From: Stutzerimonas zhaodongensis
GTDB lineage: Bacteria > Pseudomonadota > Gammaproteobacteria > Pseudomonadales > Pseudomonadaceae
Assembly (NCBI RefSeq): GCF_003696365.1
Contig: NZ_RFFM01000010.1
Location: 1-52,689, forward strand
DNA length: 52,689 nucleotides
Reading direction: 5' to 3'
The position numbers and the translations under genes are program-made. Positions 8,631-16,292 of this stretch are shown here, one piece after another. The number at the start of each line of letters is the position of its first letter. Position 1 is the stretch's first letter. Below the pieces are notes generated by a model that was not told the origin of the DNA, ran no database searches, and saw only the letters and a list, made by a program, of their open reading frames with translations.

Positions 8631-8903
8631 CTACAGGTCGAGCAGAGGCGGGTATTTCAGGTGGCGCGCAAACACCTCCATGAATTGCGGGTCCGCCCGG
8701 GCGCCCCAAACGGCCATGGCTTGGCCGGCGAGCCATAGCGCCAATCCCGGCAGCCACAGCTGGAGGCCCAGCCCGACCACCGCAGCGGCGGTTCCATTGA
8801 GGATGGCCACGCTGCGGGGCGCGCCACCGAGGAGAATGGGTTCGCAGAGGGAACGGTGCAGGGGCAACTCGAATCCTGGCAGGTGCTGGCTCGGCTGGGT
8901 CAT
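8631..8903 (-). CDS. trbD: TrbD/VirB3-family conjugal transfer protein
   Basis: The 90-residue protein reads PGFELPLHRSLCEPILLGGAPR at its N-terminus, the conserved TrbD/VirB3 motif, followed by two hydrophobic segments (VAILNGTAAAVVGLGLQLW and LPGLALWLAGQAMAVW). A much longer frame runs upstream to 9344, but that part overlaps trbC and is only its shadow; the ATG at 8901-8903, overlapping the trbC stop by 4 bases, is the real start. VirB3 works with VirB4 at the inner membrane. Confidence 0.92.
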   Translation of the reverse strand: MTQPSQHLPGFELPLHRSLCEPILLGGAPRSVAILNGTAAAVVGLGLQLWLPGLALWLAGQAMAVWGARADPQFMEVFARHLKYPPLLDL

Positions 8904-9235
8904 GTGAGCAGCGCCCCGCCTGCAAAGCTGAAGAAGGTCAGAAAGAACGATGAAGCGGCGAAGGCAATCGATAAGCCGAATACGATCTGGATCAGCTTGC
9001 GAAAGCCACCACTGGTGTCGCCGAACGCCAAGGCCAGCCCGGTCGCAATGATGATGATCACCGCAACGATCTTTGCGACGGGGCCCTGCACCGACTCGAG
9101 AATGAGTTGAAGAGGCGCTTCCCAGGGCATGCCGGATCCAGCTGCAAGCGCTGGCATGGCGGCGCAGAGAAGGCCGAGCGATATGCCGTGCCTGCTGAGG
9201 GTCGTCAGGTTCATAGCGCGGAAGTGGCGGGTCAT
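8900..9235 (-). CDS. trbC: TrbC/VirB2-family conjugative pilin
   Basis: The 111-residue pilin precursor has an N-terminal signal ending around AMPALAAG, then two hydrophobic helices (VAKIVAVIIIIATGLALAFG and FGLSIAFAASSFFLTFFSF) split by the polar loop DTSGGFRKLIQ, the standard VirB2/TrbC layout. The TraF peptidase encoded at 24.2-24.8 kb is the likely processing and cyclising enzyme, as in RP4. The start overlaps the trbB stop by 4 bases. Confidence 0.93.
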   Translation of the reverse strand: MTRHFRAMNLTTLSRHGISLGLLCAAMPALAAGSGMPWEAPLQLILESVQGPVAKIVAVIIIIATGLALAFGDTSGGFRKLIQIVFGLSIAFAASSFFLTFFSFAGGALLT

Positions 9236-10239
9236 GACGGGTTTTCCTGGTGGGTGGCTTGGATTTGCGTGGATACACCGTTGGCCGCTTCGAGCCGGTA
9301 GCCATGCCCGTCGTAGCCGAGGACTCTCGATAGCTCTCGCACACGCCGCTCGCGCCCGCGACCGTCGAGGAGAACGATCAGGTCTACGGCGTCGGCGATC
9401 AGGGCGCGAGGGGCGGTGCGGGCGACCTCAAGGATCAACTGCTCGATGCGCAACAGCGCACCGAGGCTGGAGCCGGCATGGAGGGTGGCAATACCGCCGG
9501 GATGGCCGGTACCCCATGCCTTGATCAGATCCAACGCCTCAGCGCCTCTTACCTCGCCAACGACGATCCGATCCGGCCGCAGGCGAAGCGTGCTGCGCAT
9601 AAGGTCCGCCATGTCGACGATCCCTGGCTGAGAGCGGAGGGTGACCTGATCGCGAGCCGTGCACTGGAGCTCGACGGTGTCTTCGAGCACCAGTACGCGG
9701 TCGTCCGTCTTGGCAACTTCAGCGAGCAGGGCATTGGCGAGGGTGGTCTTTCCGCTACTCGTGGGGCCGGCAACGACGATGTTGAGCCGCTGCTGAACAG
9801 CCTCGCGCAGGCAGTCGGCCTGCTGCGACGAAAGAATCCCTCCGGACGCGTATTGATCGAGAGAAATGACATGCGCAGCGCGTTTGCGCAGGGAGAAAAC
9901 GGGAGCAGGTGAGGCCGGGGGCAAGACGCCTTCGAATCGCTCGCCGCTCACGGGGAGCTCTGCGCTTACGAGGGGCCTTGCGCGATGCACCTCGCCGCCG
10001 ACATGGGCCGCAACCAGGCGGATGATGCGTTCGCCATCTGAAGCGCAAAGCATGCCCAGCGGAGACCGGCCTGCGCCGAGCCTGTCGACCCACAGCTGCC
10101 CGTCCGGATTGAGCATCACCTCGAGTACGTCGGGGTCGTCCAGTGCGGCTGCGATTTGCGGGCCCATGGCGGTACGCAGCATCTGGCGGCTTCGCTCCAG
10201 AGGGGAGCCAATCGATGATGAAGCTGAGCGTGACATCAT
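9232..10239 (-). CDS. trbB: TrbB/VirB11-family conjugal transfer ATPase
   Basis: This 335-residue hexameric ATPase supports pilus assembly and substrate switching. Walker A is GPTSSGKT (158-165), followed by VLVLEDTVELQC (Asp box), LRSTLRLRPDRIVVGEVRGAEALDLIKAW (Walker B region) and TGHPGGIATLHAGS (His box), all intact. The N-terminal domain carries LEVMLNPDGQLWVDRLG. The start overlaps the CopG-like gene by 4 bases. Two adjacent ATG codons at the start leave one residue of uncertainty. Confidence 0.95.
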   Translation of the reverse strand: MMSRSASSSIGSPLERSRQMLRTAMGPQIAAALDDPDVLEVMLNPDGQLWVDRLGAGRSPLGMLCASDGERIIRLVAAHVGGEVHRARPLVSAELPVSGERFEGVLPPASPAPVFSLRKRAAHVISLDQYASGGILSSQQADCLREAVQQRLNIVVAGPTSSGKTTLANALLAEVAKTDDRVLVLEDTVELQCTARDQVTLRSQPGIVDMADLMRSTLRLRPDRIVVGEVRGAEALDLIKAWGTGHPGGIATLHAGSSLGALLRIEQLILEVARTAPRALIADAVDLIVLLDGRGRERRVRELSRVLGYDGHGYRLEAANGVSTQIQATHQENPS

Positions 10240-10688
10240 GTCGGCTCGCCCCGCCCTGGGTCTGCCTCTGGACCCGTGTTGTCGGCAAATGAGTCGGTCT
10301 GGACGTCATCAAGCAGGCGTCGCCCTTTTTGCAGTCGCCGTCCCAATTGTTCGACGAACTGCGAAAAGCGAAGCCGGCCTTGAGCCCTGGCTGCATCCTG
10401 ATGCGCTTCCGGTACGGGGGTGACAACCGTCAGGTAGTAGCGCACGTAAAGCGCAACGGTCTCGATGAGGATGTTCTGGTCGCGTTCGAGGCGCTCATAC
10501 TGCCGGGACAGTCGATCCAGGCGCTTGGCCATCGCGGTTTCCCGCTGGTCGCCCGACGTTGGTCCCAGCCAGGCGGCCAGTGCTGCGGCAACCAGCGATG
10601 ATTTGGAGACGGCCTTTTTGATAGCCAGCTCGTCCAGGCGCCTGGCGTGTTCCGGTTCGATGAACAGGTTTAATCGAGTGCGTCTCAT
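10236..10688 (-). CDS. CopG/ribbon-helix-helix-type protein between traG and trbB
   Basis: The 150-residue protein begins MRRTRLNLFIEPEHARRLDEL followed by a helix with SKSSLVAAALAAWL, a ribbon-helix-helix (CopG-like) DNA-binding start. A coiled-coil segment (KRLDRLSRQYERLERDQNILIETVALYVRYYL) and a basic C-terminus (FVEQLGRRLQKGRRLL) follow. A gene of this type lies between traG and trbB in Tn4371-like elements and is often called a CopG-family regulator. It overlaps both neighbours by 4 bases, so it is part of the transfer operon and may control it or assist DNA processing. Confidence 0.8.
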   Translation of the reverse strand: MRRTRLNLFIEPEHARRLDELAIKKAVSKSSLVAAALAAWLGPTSGDQRETAMAKRLDRLSRQYERLERDQNILIETVALYVRYYLTVVTPVPEAHQDAARAQGRLRFSQFVEQLGRRLQKGRRLLDDVQTDSFADNTGPEADPGRGEPT

Positions 10689-12730
10689 AGGATGATTCCG
10701 TCGTCGGGGTCCGGCAGGGCGGTCCAGGTTTGCCGGTTGGCGGACCTGTTTGGTTGGTGAGCCGAGCAGGACGCGTCTTGATCATCGTCGAGTAGGTTCA
10801 GGTCGCTGGCCGGGTCCTGGGGGGGCTGCGCCAGCGTCCACTGATGCAGCGGTCCACCGTCCTCGGCGTCACCGTCAGCGGCGGGCGCGCATTCGGAAGA
10901 CAATCCTGTACGTATTTCCGGCGCGATGAGGGCAGTCCAGTCATCCGGGCTGGGCGGTGGAGCATCGATGTAGGTGTCCGGCGCCAACCAGGGCGCCCGA
11001 CAGACACGCCTGGTGAAGTTCGCATCGTCGTAATAGCGAAGCTTTTGTGCACGGATCGGTGGATGCCCCGAAAGCATGACGACCGACTCGGCGGGTGGCA
11101 GCTGCATGACCTCACCCGGCGTCAGCAGAGCGCGAGCCGTTTCCTGGCGAGACACCATGAGATGGCCAAGCCAGGGAGCGAGTCGATGACCTGCATAGTT
11201 GCGTTGGGCGCGAACCTCAGTTGCCATACCAAGCGCCTCGGAAATGCGTTTGGCAGTGCGCTCGTCATTGGTGGCGAACGTGACTCGAACATGGCAGTTG
11301 TCCAGTATCGAATGATTTTGCCCATAGGCCTTGTCGATCTGGTTCAGTGACTGCGCAATCAAAAAGGCGCGCAGCCCGTAGCCGGCCATGAACGCCAGCG
11401 CCGACTCGAAAAAGTCCAGCCGCCCGAGCGCCGGGAACTCATCGAGCATCAGCAGCAGTTTGTGTTTGCGCTCGATGCCGTCCGCACCATCGAGCGACTC
11501 GGTCAGCCGTCTTCCGATCTGGTTCAGAATCAATCGAATCAGCGGCTTGGTTCGACTGATATCGGATGGGGGAACCACCAGGTACAACGAAACCGGATGC
11601 CGGGCAGCAATCAGGTCGGCAATGCGCCAATCGCAGCGTGAGGTCACCCGCGCCACCGTCGGGTCCCGGTAGAGACCAAGAAACGACATGGCAGTCGAGA
11701 GCACGCCGGAGCGTTCATTCTCGCTTTTGTTCAGCACCTCTCTGGCCGCCGACGCCACGACTGGGTGTGGAGACTCGCCCAGGTGCGTGGTGCCCATCAT
11801 GCGATGCAGGGTCAGTTCGAAAGTGCAGCTCGGGTCGGACAGGAAGTTTGCGACACCCCGTAGTGTCTTGTCCTCGCAGGCGTAGAGCACATGCAGGATG
11901 GCGCCGACCAATAGCGCATGGCTGGTTTTCTCCCAATGGTTCCTGCGCTCGAGCGCACCCTCGGGATCAACAAGGATATCGGCGATGTTCTGTACGTCCC
12001 GAACCTCGTGACTGCCCCGGCGAACCTCCAGCAGCGGGTTATAGGCGGCGGACGCCGGGTCGGTCGGGTTGAACAGCAGGCAGTGAGAGAACTTCGAGCG
12101 CCAACCTGCCGTGAGCTGCCAGTTCTCGCCCTTGATATCGTGAACGACAGCGGAGGCCGGCCAGGAGAGAAGCGTCGGAACCACGAGGCCGACGCCCTTG
12201 CCCGAGCGTGTCGGAGCGAAAGCCAACACGTGCTCCGGGCCATCGTGACGTAGATAGCGACGTTCATGCAGACCCAGGAACACGCCGGAGCCCGTGGTGA
12301 GACCGGCTGCGACCACCTCGTCTGGCGTGGCCCAGCGAGCCGAACCATGGGTCGTGGCGCGCCGTGATTGTCGAGCTCGCCACAGCGCCATGCCGACCGC
12401 CACGATGAGCGACGCGCCGCTGCTGGCGGCAGCAATCGCTCCCGCGATATCGAATACATCGGGTGCGTACGGCCCAAAGAAAAACCACCAGTTAAACAGG
12501 CGCCAGGGGTGATAGACCGGTACGCCAAACAGATCGAACCAGGGCGTGCCGAGCCGGTGCTGGTAGCCAAGCGCCGAGGCAGCCCACTGGGTCGCGGTCC
12601 AGGTGCCAAGCAGCACCATGGACGACACCATCAGGATCTGACCGTACAGCACGTTCGATGCCTGTTTCACCGCAGCACCACCCCCTGTTGTCGCGGCACT
12701 TAGCTGCGCCGCGTACGGGAGGTTCGCCAA
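10685..12730 (-). CDS. traG: TraG/VirD4-family type IV coupling protein
   Basis: The 681-residue coupling ATPase links the relaxosome to the secretion channel. Two N-terminal membrane segments occur at about residues 30-50 and 95-117. Walker A is APTRSGKG (172-179), then VVPTLLSWPASAVVHDIKGE, and Walker B with LLLMLDEFPALGRLDFFE and the FLIAQSLNQIDKAYG region, all typical of VirD4/TraG. The C-terminal 80 residues are acidic, as in many substrate-recruiting tails. It heads the trb operon; 129 bases separate it from the RES toxin gene and must hold any promoter. Confidence 0.95.
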   Translation of the reverse strand: MANLPYAAQLSAATTGGGAAVKQASNVLYGQILMVSSMVLLGTWTATQWAASALGYQHRLGTPWFDLFGVPVYHPWRLFNWWFFFGPYAPDVFDIAGAIAAASSGASLIVAVGMALWRARQSRRATTHGSARWATPDEVVAAGLTTGSGVFLGLHERRYLRHDGPEHVLAFAPTRSGKGVGLVVPTLLSWPASAVVHDIKGENWQLTAGWRSKFSHCLLFNPTDPASAAYNPLLEVRRGSHEVRDVQNIADILVDPEGALERRNHWEKTSHALLVGAILHVLYACEDKTLRGVANFLSDPSCTFELTLHRMMGTTHLGESPHPVVASAAREVLNKSENERSGVLSTAMSFLGLYRDPTVARVTSRCDWRIADLIAARHPVSLYLVVPPSDISRTKPLIRLILNQIGRRLTESLDGADGIERKHKLLLMLDEFPALGRLDFFESALAFMAGYGLRAFLIAQSLNQIDKAYGQNHSILDNCHVRVTFATNDERTAKRISEALGMATEVRAQRNYAGHRLAPWLGHLMVSRQETARALLTPGEVMQLPPAESVVMLSGHPPIRAQKLRYYDDANFTRRVCRAPWLAPDTYIDAPPPSPDDWTALIAPEIRTGLSSECAPAADGDAEDGGPLHQWTLAQPPQDPASDLNLLDDDQDASCSAHQPNRSANRQTWTALPDPDDGIIL

Positions 12731-12859
12731 TGGGCCTCAACCGTTCAAAGACCGTTTCGGTGGGTGCTGTGGCAGGAGCGGCAAGAAAACAAACGTGGGA
12801 AACGGCTGGCGTTAGGGGGCAGCATCAGTCGTGTGTCAGCGTACCGAGCAATTTCTTGC
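12731..12859. other. Gap between traG and the RES/Xre pair
   Basis: This 129-base stretch is the only space upstream of traG and so is the likely site of a transfer-operon promoter, unless transcripts read through from the cargo genes, which point the same way. I see no clear -35/-10 pair and no convincing terminator. Confidence 0.3.
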
Positions 12860-13552
12860 TCAGATTTCGCTGAGGGTACTGACGCTGGATATCCGGCCGT
12901 TCCAGATCATTTCGAAGTGAGCGGTCTGGACGATCGAAGACACGGGTCTGGGCGTCATGAGTGCCCAGCAGTCCGAGCCTGGCCTGCGCACCGATCGGTA
13001 GCGCAACCCTGGATATCCTCCCTCTTTGACGAGACGGCCCAGACGATGCCCGGCGCTGTAGTCGTCGGAATCGTAGATAGGATCGGTCACCGCGACAGCG
13101 GTCGCATCAAGCATCTCGCGTTCGTCGAACTGGCAAGCCAGGCCGCGAAAGACGAACCGCTCGTAGCTCAGCGCATCCACGTTCGACCAGTACCGGTCTT
13201 GGTGATACCGAACTTCGGCAAGCGCCGTGTCCATAGTGCTTGCCAGATACAGCACCCCGTACGAGCCATCACTGAAGCGTGAGCCGGCCGGATTCACATG
13301 CGTAAACGGCGCTGTCGCATACGAGCAGCCGGGGATTCCGAATGGGATCTCGGAGCGTGCGATCAGCTCAAGGCGGCCCGTTTCATTCTGCAGGCGCGGG
13401 TTGGTTAGCGCCTGCAGCTGATAGAGGGTCTCGAATTCGTCTGCGTTGGCCACGTCGTCAAACAGGGCGATCGGCGGAAACTTCGAATTGACCAGCCGAA
13501 AGGCCTGGCACTGGCCGCCCGGGCGCTTCGGTAGCTCGTTCGGAGCTACCAC
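12860..13552 (-). CDS. RES-domain toxin
   Basis: This 230-residue protein belongs to the RES family (named for conserved Arg, Glu, Ser). Visible hallmarks are FRLVNSKFPPIALFDD near residue 20, GSRFSDGSYGVLYLAS around 90-106 with the key Arg, the following ALAEVRYH with the key Glu, and a C-terminal PGLRYRSVRRPGSDCWAL. RES toxins deplete NAD+ (phosphorolysis or hydrolysis, or ADP-ribosylation of Prs). It starts with GTG inside the last codons of the antitoxin gene (7-base overlap), typical of a coupled pair. Confidence 0.88.
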   Translation of the reverse strand: MVAPNELPKRPGGQCQAFRLVNSKFPPIALFDDVANADEFETLYQLQALTNPRLQNETGRLELIARSEIPFGIPGCSYATAPFTHVNPAGSRFSDGSYGVLYLASTMDTALAEVRYHQDRYWSNVDALSYERFVFRGLACQFDEREMLDATAVAVTDPIYDSDDYSAGHRLGRLVKEGGYPGLRYRSVRRPGSDCWALMTPRPVSSIVQTAHFEMIWNGRISSVSTLSEI

Positions 13553-13950
13553 TGAGCGCCTCGCAGGCTGTCGATGCGGCGGTACGTCTCGTACAGCGAG
13601 ATCATGTCACCTTGGGCCATTACCTCTAGAGGCGAGCGCCCGTTGAAGAACTCGTTGTGATTCGCCATGGCCGCAAAACCGTAGACGTTCTCGGGATTGT
13701 CGAATATCAGTCGCAGCGCAGCGTGCATGTTCAGGATAAAGCTGACCCGTTGCATCTGGTCCGAGTCGAGGCTGACGGACCACTCCCGATTGCGCAACTT
13801 GGCTCGGGCGTGTGTGCTGCGCGAAACGCGCAGAATGTCGCACGCTTGCTCGGTGGTCGCCTGCCATTTTTCCAAAATGGCGACGGCGGCCCTAAGACCC
13901 GTGGCGCATTGGTCCTTCGTGAACGCCTGTGCCTGGGGGAATGCTGTCAT
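13546..13950 (-). CDS. Xre/MbcA/ParS-type antitoxin of the RES toxin
   Basis: The 134-residue product has an N-terminal helical DNA-binding part (AVAILEKWQATTEQACDILRVSRSTHARAKLR) and the C-terminal DUF2384/MbcA-ParS domain with ALRLIFDNPENVYGFAAMANHNEFFNGRSPLEVMAQGD, the standard RES-Xre antitoxin architecture. The frame stays open to 14073, but the ATG at 13948-13950 gives the family length and leaves a regulatory gap with an inverted repeat. It should neutralise the RES enzyme and repress the pair. Confidence 0.87.
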   Translation of the reverse strand: MTAFPQAQAFTKDQCATGLRAAVAILEKWQATTEQACDILRVSRSTHARAKLRNREWSVSLDSDQMQRVSFILNMHAALRLIFDNPENVYGFAAMANHNEFFNGRSPLEVMAQGDMISLYETYRRIDSLRGAQW

Positions 13951-13977
13951 GGCGGGAGGCTTCTCTGTTGTGTCTGT

Positions 13978-14005
13978 AGATACAAATATAGCACTCCGTG
14001 TATCT
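13978..14005. promoter_or_regulatory. Inverted repeat and possible promoter upstream of the Xre antitoxin
   Basis: AGATACA (13978-13984) and TGTATCT (13999-14005) form a 7-bp inverted repeat with a 14-base spacer, 28 bases upstream of the antitoxin ATG. On the minus strand a TATATT-like -10 sequence falls inside the spacer. This is a good candidate for an autoregulatory operator that covers the promoter. Confidence 0.5.
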
Positions 14006-14069
14006 GCGGGCAAAGACAGCGGACTAACATGTTGCCCCCGTTCTGGTTCGTTTGAAACACGCCAAGTCA

Positions 14070-15008
14070 TCACTGAGCCTCACATATGCTTGGGGTCCGG
14101 TCGCAAGGTGTGGCTCGCGTATCGTCATGCTCACTACCGGTCACCCTGTCGATGAACCGCTTTAACTGTTCGGACGGTTCGCCGCTGCGCCTCACCAGAA
14201 AGGTGGTAAGGGTTGCCTCTTGGCCTGCGAGCGGACGGGCGACGACGTCGGGATTGTTCAGTTCGGTTATGCGCGCCAGGCTCGAAAAGCCCAACCCGTA
14301 ACCGGCTGCCACGAGGGCCATCATCAAGTCGAGCGTCGGCACTCGTTCAGCGATCGTGAGCCTAGACTCGATCGGCTTAAGAACACACAGCAACTGCTGC
14401 CAGAATCCCTCACACACCTGCGGGTCGCAAAGCACCAGCGGATGTCGCGTGAGCGCCTCGAGCGGAATGGTGCGGTGCGCCAGCAACTGGTGCCGAGCCG
14501 GCAGCGCCACAACCAGCGGGTCCAGCCAGACCGGAAGCGCGGTTAAGCCTTCCGCCAGGCCGGCACGCTGGGCAAAGCCGACGTCGAACAGGTCTTCTTG
14601 AAGCCCCTTAATCTGAGCTGAAGATGGGACTTCGTGGAGGCAGATCTCAACGTCGGGATCCTCTTCTCGGCAGAGCGCCAGAAGCGCTGCCAGCCGTGAT
14701 TGCGGTACGCCGTCAGACAGAGCGACGCGCAACCGTCCACGGTAACCCGAGGCCGCGCCCTTGACGCTGGCGCGCGCCTGGTCGACGACCGCGAATATCC
14801 GCCTTGCCTCTGCCAGCAGAACGGTACCCGCCCATGTCAGGCGAATACGGCGGGTGGTTCTCTCAAACAGCTGCACACCCAGCTTGTACTCAAGATCCTT
14901 GATGATCCTCGACAGCGGTGACTGCTCGATGTGTAGCCGCTCCGCAGCACGTGCGAAATGCAACTCCTCGGCGACTGCGACGAAACAGCGAAGATGACGT
15001 AATTCCAT
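14070..15008 (-). CDS. LysR-family transcriptional regulator (cargo operon)
   Basis: The 312-residue protein has the LysR winged helix at residues 1-60 (MELRHLRCFVAVAEELHFARAA... IEQSPLSRIIKDLE... GVQLFERTTR) and a periplasmic-binding-like effector domain. The N-terminus resembles the HcaR/benzoate-responsive subgroup. It lies only 19 bases after the MFS gene on the same strand, so it is probably the last gene of the aminolevulinate-synthase operon rather than divergently placed as most LysR genes are. Its ligand is unknown; a product or precursor of the cluster is a reasonable guess. Confidence 0.88.
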   Translation of the reverse strand: MELRHLRCFVAVAEELHFARAAERLHIEQSPLSRIIKDLEYKLGVQLFERTTRRIRLTWAGTVLLAEARRIFAVVDQARASVKGAASGYRGRLRVALSDGVPQSRLAALLALCREEDPDVEICLHEVPSSAQIKGLQEDLFDVGFAQRAGLAEGLTALPVWLDPLVVALPARHQLLAHRTIPLEALTRHPLVLCDPQVCEGFWQQLLCVLKPIESRLTIAERVPTLDLMMALVAAGYGLGFSSLARITELNNPDVVARPLAGQEATLTTFLVRRSGEPSEQLKRFIDRVTGSEHDDTRATPCDRTPSICEAQ

Positions 15009-15027
15009 GATTGTCTCTCCGGCCCGG

Positions 15028-16236
15028 TCAATGGTTGAGTTCAGGCTGGCTGACGCGCCGCGAGCCTTCCTGGCGTCTCAGGTTCAGGATCTGGAGCAAT
15101 GCACCCGCCAGGGCAACTGATCCCGCACAGGCGGCAAGCGACCACGTCGGCATCCGAAGCAGGAGGACGAAACCACCTGCTGCCGCACCGATGGCGCTGC
15201 CCAGGTAGAGCGCTGACTCGTTCAGGGCAATGGCAAGGTTTCCGTCTCCCTGCGCCTGCCGGGCCATGATCAGTTCGTTGTTCTGGGGGACCTGGAGCGC
15301 CCAGCCAACCGCTCCCCAAACAACGATGGGAATAGCGACCAGCCAGGCACCTGACGCCGCGGCAAACGGCAGCAGGAAGAGCGATGCCGAGAGAATGGCC
15401 ATGATGGCGAAGACCAGAACCGGTCCCCTGACGCGATCCACTATCGGGCCCACGAGAAAGCTGCCCAGCACGCCCCCAATGCCCCATATCCAGAGATAGG
15501 GCGTAACCGAGCGGACGGCGCCGTGGTCGGGGTCTGCGAGCAGCGGGGCGATAAAGGTGTACATGCCTAGGCTCGCGACGGCTGCCAGCAGTGAAACAAG
15601 CAGAATGGTCATGACGTGACCATCGGCAAGAATTGCCATCTTCTGCCGAAGTGAGCTAGCCGGAGCCGCCGGTAGCTGGGGCAGCCTGATCATCAACCCG
15701 GCAAACGCCATCAGGCCGAGCAGGGTGACCAGCCATAGGGCGGCTTGCCAGCCCATGCGCTCGGCTATCATCAGGCTCAGGGGAACGCCCAGCACGACGC
15801 CGCTGGCCATGCCTCCCATAATGAGGGCAATCGACTTGCCGCGGCGCTCGGGCGGCGAGAGCGCGGTGGCAGCGCCGATTCCCATGGCAAGGTAGACACC
15901 GGCACCGATGCCGGTAACGGCCCGCCAGACGACCAGAGCCATGAAGTCCGTAGAGATGGCGCTTGCCGCGTTCGCCAGTACGAATAGGCCCAGTGCGATC
16001 AGGAGTCCGGCGCGCTGCCGGTCAGGCGGTGTCAGCGCTACGAATATGGGCGACCCGAGGCCATAAGCCAGGGTGAAGGCCGTAACAAGCTGAGCCGCGA
16101 CGGCGACCGAGACCGAGAACGACGATTCGATTAGCGGAATAAGCCCCGCTGTCACATAGGAGGCCATGCCCAGCGAGAACGCGCCGAGGGCGATCAGGTA
16201 GACCGATAGCTGGTGGTTGGGAGAGGGGTTGTTCAT
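15028..16236 (-). CDS. MFS transporter (DHA1-type), probable exporter of the cargo cluster
   Basis: The 402-residue protein has about 12 hydrophobic segments and MFS signatures, including LAYGLGSPIFVALTPPDRQRAGLL between helices 2 and 3 and RAVTGIGAGVYLAMGIGAA in helix 4. It resembles the DHA1 drug-efflux group (AraJ/PucL-like). It follows the asparagine-synthetase gene by 56 bases, but a strong hairpin terminator occupies that gap. Export of a toxic metabolite and self-protection is the most likely role from context. Substrate cannot be read from sequence. Confidence 0.88.
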   Translation of the reverse strand: MNNPSPNHQLSVYLIALGAFSLGMASYVTAGLIPLIESSFSVSVAVAAQLVTAFTLAYGLGSPIFVALTPPDRQRAGLLIALGLFVLANAASAISTDFMALVVWRAVTGIGAGVYLAMGIGAATALSPPERRGKSIALIMGGMASGVVLGVPLSLMIAERMGWQAALWLVTLLGLMAFAGLMIRLPQLPAAPASSLRQKMAILADGHVMTILLVSLLAAVASLGMYTFIAPLLADPDHGAVRSVTPYLWIWGIGGVLGSFLVGPIVDRVRGPVLVFAIMAILSASLFLLPFAAASGAWLVAIPIVVWGAVGWALQVPQNNELIMARQAQGDGNLAIALNESALYLGSAIGAAAGGFVLLLRMPTWSLAACAGSVALAGALLQILNLRRQEGSRRVSQPELNH

Positions 16237-16250
16237 TGCAGACGCTCCGC

Positions 16251-16285
16251 AAAAAATAGGGGGCGCGGCCCGCCGGGCCGCGCCC
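16251..16285 (-). terminator. Strong Rho-independent terminator between asnB-like and MFS genes
   Basis: Positions 16261-16271 and 16275-16285 form a perfect 11-bp GC-only stem with a 3-base loop. Read on the minus strand it is followed by CCTATTTTTT (16251-16260). It lies 7 bases after the asparagine-synthetase stop. The remaining 14 bases before the MFS start hold only the ribosome site, so MFS and LysR expression must come from readthrough or an internal promoter. Confidence 0.85.
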
Positions 16286-16292
16286 GGTCGGG

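Noticed and set aside
8904..9344. Extended reading frame in front of trbD (237 codons in total)
   Set aside because: The extension overlaps trbC and the end of trbB in another frame; the TrbD motif begins at the ATG at 8901-8903.
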